Positions 14,075 to 15,668 of a DNA stretch of 15,668 nt are shown here, piece after piece (position 1 is the first letter of the stretch; each line of letters begins with the position of its first letter). Position numbers and translations under genes: made by a program. The DNA is from Giesbergeria sp. (lineage in GTDB: Bacteria; Pseudomonadota; Gammaproteobacteria; Burkholderiales; Burkholderiaceae_C): assembly GCA_017987055.1 (NCBI GenBank), contig JAGNUJ010000002.1:1-15668 (forward strand), written 5' to 3'. The notes beneath the pieces are model-generated. The model had not been told where the DNA came from. It was given only the letters and a program-made list of their open reading frames with translations, and did no database searches.

Positions 14075-15127
14075 ATGATGCCTTCTTCGTTCCAAAGTAA
14101 AGTTTTTTTATGGCTGTTGATGGCTGTATCGCTGGCCTTTTTGGCCATTTTGTGGCCGCTATATGAAGCGATTTTTTGGGGCGTGACGCTGGCTATTATT
14201 TTTTCGCCGCTGCACCGGCGCTTGCTGCTGCGTATGCCCGGGCGCCCCAATGCAGCGGCGCTGGCCACTTTGGCGCTGTGTCTAGTGGTGGCGATTTTGC
14301 CGATGGTGCTGCTGGGCGCATCGCTGATCCAAGAGGCCAGCCATGTGTACGAGCGCCTGCGCACCGGGCAGCTCGATATGGGCAACTATTTTGAGCAAAT
14401 CATGGCGGCACTGCCTGCGTGGGTGGTTGGGCTGCTCGATCGCTTGGGGTTGCTCAGCGTAGCCGAGCTACAGCAAAAGCTGTCTTCTGCGGCGGTGCAG
14501 GGCGGTCAATTTATCGCTACGCGGGCGCTCAATATTGGACAAAACACGTTTCAGTTTCTCGTCAGCTTCGGCATCATGTTGTATTTGTTGTTCTTTTTGC
14601 TGCGCGATGGGCGGGTGTTGGGGGCGCGCATTCGCAACGCCATTCCGTTGCAAGAGCACCACAAGCGCGACCTGAGCCAAAAATTCACCACCGTGATTCG
14701 CGCCACGGTCAAAGGCAACATCGTTGTTGCCGCGACGCAGGGGATGTTGGGCGGCTTTATCTTTTGGGCGCTCAGCATCCAAGGACCGGTGCTGTGGGGG
14801 GTGTTGATGGCGTTTTTGTCGCTGTTGCCAGCCATTGGCGCGGGCTTGATTTGGATTCCGGTGGCGATTTATTTTTTTGCCACCGGTGCCATCTGGCAAG
14901 CGGTGACGCTGACGGTGTTTGCCGTGGCCGTCATTGGCACGGTAGACAACGTGCTGCGCCCCATCTTGGTCGGCAAAGACACCAAGATGCCGGACTATGT
15001 GGTGCTGATTTCGACGCTGGGCGGCATGTCGCTGTTTGGCTTGAGCGGTTTTGTGATCGGTCCAGCGATTGCCGCGCTGTTCATCGCAGCATGGGATCTT
15101 TTCACCTCAGAAAAATCGCCCCAGTAA
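14075..15127 (+). CDS. AI-2E/PerM family membrane transporter
   Basis: This belongs to the AI-2E (formerly UPF0118, PerM/TqsA-like) family of inner-membrane proteins; members have been linked to autoinducer-2 export or ion antiport, and the substrate here is unknown. The 350-residue protein has hydrophobic segments at about residues 8-30, 32-46, 60-84, 158-176, 214-236, 238-262, 264-290 and 307-340. Between the third and fourth lies an amphipathic soluble segment (VYERLRTGQLDMGNYF to about 157). Family features near the end are DNVLRPILVG at 291-300, DYVVLISTLGG and GFVIGP at 325-330. Two adjacent ATGs (14075, 14078) are possible starts, with no Shine-Dalgarno, only a pyrimidine tract upstream. 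It is divergent from odhA and has no obvious operon partner. The family is clear; the substrate is not. Confidence 0.92.
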   Translation: MMPSSFQSKVFLWLLMAVSLAFLAILWPLYEAIFWGVTLAIIFSPLHRRLLLRMPGRPNAAALATLALCLVVAILPMVLLGASLIQEASHVYERLRTGQLDMGNYFEQIMAALPAWVVGLLDRLGLLSVAELQQKLSSAAVQGGQFIATRALNIGQNTFQFLVSFGIMLYLLFFLLRDGRVLGARIRNAIPLQEHHKRDLSQKFTTVIRATVKGNIVVAATQGMLGGFIFWALSIQGPVLWGVLMAFLSLLPAIGAGLIWIPVAIYFFATGAIWQAVTLTVFAVAVIGTVDNVLRPILVGKDTKMPDYVVLISTLGGMSLFGLSGFVIGPAIAALFIAAWDLFTSEKSPQ

Positions 15128-15158
15128 ACGCCAGCCAACGCTGAAATTTTCTTTTTTG

Positions 15159-15202
15159 ATAGCTGATAGCGCTGGTGTTTATTGGGCTAGAGGCCTATTT
15201 GA
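15159..15202 (+). repeat. 44-bp Comamonadaceae-type intergenic repeat, copy C
   Basis: ATAGCTGATAGCGC (15159-15172) is followed by GTGTTTATTGGGCTAGAGG (15175-15193) and a CCTATTTGA end. The 19-base stretch is identical to copy A, and the last 13 bases are identical to copy B, so this copy links the two. It starts 31 bases after the stop of the AI-2E family gene, in the same direction, behind a T-rich run at 15147-15157. Confidence 0.75.
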
Positions 15203-15482
15203 GTACCAAACAGCGCCGTTTGGGCCGCAGCATTGGAGGGGTGCTGTCTCAGCGCACAGGCAGCGTGCAAACCATAAAAACATACTGATAGCCCAGCGTT
15301 TTTTGCGATTTTTTGCTGCGCTGCACCCATATTCCACGGCAGTTAAAAATTGCTGACGTCCTGTTGATTTGTTTACACCTTCGGCTCTAGATCACAAAGT
15401 CCACACGCAAGAGAATTCATCGGTGGTGCCTGTCCATTGACTCGGTCGTGACAAGGCCACGCAACGCGTACCGCCGGCCATC
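15203..15482. other. Intergenic stretch without a recognisable gene
   Basis: Together with copy C this makes a 413-bp gap between the AI-2E family gene and the next start. I see no convincing coding frame, tRNA or other RNA gene here. It has T-rich runs near 15300-15315 and a loose pairing of CAAGGCC with GGCC-AT-CTTG around 15450-15485. It most likely holds the 3' end of the preceding transcript and upstream control sequence for the gene at 15541. Confidence 0.5.
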
Positions 15483-15511
15483 TTGCAAAAGGGTTAATGA
15501 CTGGCGATATC
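15483..15511 (+). promoter_or_regulatory. Weak promoter candidate for the gene at 15541
   Basis: TTGCAA (15483-15488) and GATATC (15506-15511) are 17 bases apart, followed by a T/C-rich stretch and the gene's Shine-Dalgarno 19 bases later. The hexamers match the sigma-70 consensus only partly. CTGGC (15501-15505) and GCCAG (15521-15525) could form a small hairpin across the expected start site. Confidence 0.25.
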
Positions 15512-15540
15512 TTTTCTCTAGCCAGCCAAAGGAATTTCCC

Positions 15541-15668
15541 ATGAGCAATCCACACTTTCAAAAACACACCTCCAGCGCATCTAGCGCTGCCAACTATCAA
15601 GAAATGAAGAGGGGAGCTCGGGCGTTCAGCGCCGCTGCTGCAGCGTCCGGCAACTCCGGCAACTCCGG
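15541..15668 (+). CDS. Unrecognised Ala/Ser-rich protein with Ser-Gly-Asn repeats, N-terminal part
   Basis: I do not recognise this gene. Only 42 codons are present before the right edge. The protein starts MSNPHFQKHTSSASSAANYQ, then EMKRGARAFSAAAAASGNSG, so it opens as a polar, low-complexity tail without a clear signal peptide. The ATG at 15541 has AAAGGA about eight bases upstream, a good Shine-Dalgarno, and a weak promoter candidate precedes it. An internal ATG at 15604 (MKRGARAF) would give a different N-terminus but lacks a Shine-Dalgarno. The last bases are a 9-bp tandem repeat, TCCGGCAAC, coding for Ser-Gly-Asn, which continues past the edge. Rare codons such as AGG and GGA appear here more than in the neighbours, though the sample is small. 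Confidence 0.6.
   Translation, partial: MSNPHFQKHTSSASSAANYQEMKRGARAFSAAAAASGNSGNS

Noticed and set aside
15069..15356. A 95-codon plus-strand frame overlapping the end of the AI-2E family gene and repeat copy C.
   Set aside because: Its first part is an out-of-frame shadow of the membrane protein gene and the rest translates the repeat; no conserved features.
15373..15600. A 75-codon minus-strand frame in the right intergenic region.
   Set aside because: It overlaps the start of the gene at 15541, which has a good Shine-Dalgarno, and its composition (Trp, Arg, Pro scatter) does not look like a protein; no start signal.
1..15668. Mobile elements, CRISPR arrays, toxin-antitoxin or defence genes.
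   Set aside because: No transposase, integrase, regular spacer array, tRNA-attached site or known defence domain is visible; nearly all coding sequence is core metabolism, replication or envelope assembly.

Overview
The window is a 15.7 kb stretch of what looks like a betaproteobacterial chromosome, most likely order Burkholderiales, family Comamonadaceae. The pointers are the order odhA-odhB-lpdA-zapE, the Burkholderiales type of LpdA N-terminus, a structured leader in front of odhA that fits the Burkholderiales sucA RNA motif, TACAAT-type -10 boxes, GC-rich codon use, and a 44-bp intergenic repeat of a kind I recall from Comamonadaceae genomes. No organism name can be proved from the sequence alone.

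Layout. Positions 1-4449 hold three minus-strand genes, dnaE (replicative DNA polymerase alpha subunit), clpS (N-end rule adaptor) and the start of clpA (Clp unfoldase, cut by the left edge). A short divergent promoter region with two inverted TACAAT boxes separates dnaE from a plus-strand pair, bamD (outer-membrane assembly lipoprotein) and a PP2C-type protein phosphatase, 20 bases apart. This pair converges on an exported coiled-coil protein of unknown function (6184-6843, minus). Next on the minus strand come zapE, lpdA, odhB and odhA; read in the direction of transcription this is odhA-odhB-lpdA-zapE, the three subunits of the 2-oxoglutarate dehydrogenase complex followed by a cell-division ATPase. 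A rho-independent terminator lies between odhB and lpdA. odhA has a leader of about 140 nt with several nested helices next to its Shine-Dalgarno sequence. Divergent from odhA is a plus-strand AI-2E/PerM family membrane protein (14075-15127). A 413-bp intergenic stretch follows, then the first 42 codons of an unrecognised Ala/Ser/Gly/Asn-rich protein cut by the right edge.

Most of the window is housekeeping DNA, and I do not see a mobile element, CRISPR array, defence island or biosynthetic cluster. The most interesting signals are non-coding or at gene boundaries: three 44-bp copies of one repeat family in the same orientation, one of them forming the start region of the exported unknown gene; repeat-like words inside the odhB linker; a possible pseudoknot and Shine-Dalgarno switch in the odhA leader; a probable CTG start for zapE; and a possibly leaderless dnaE transcript.
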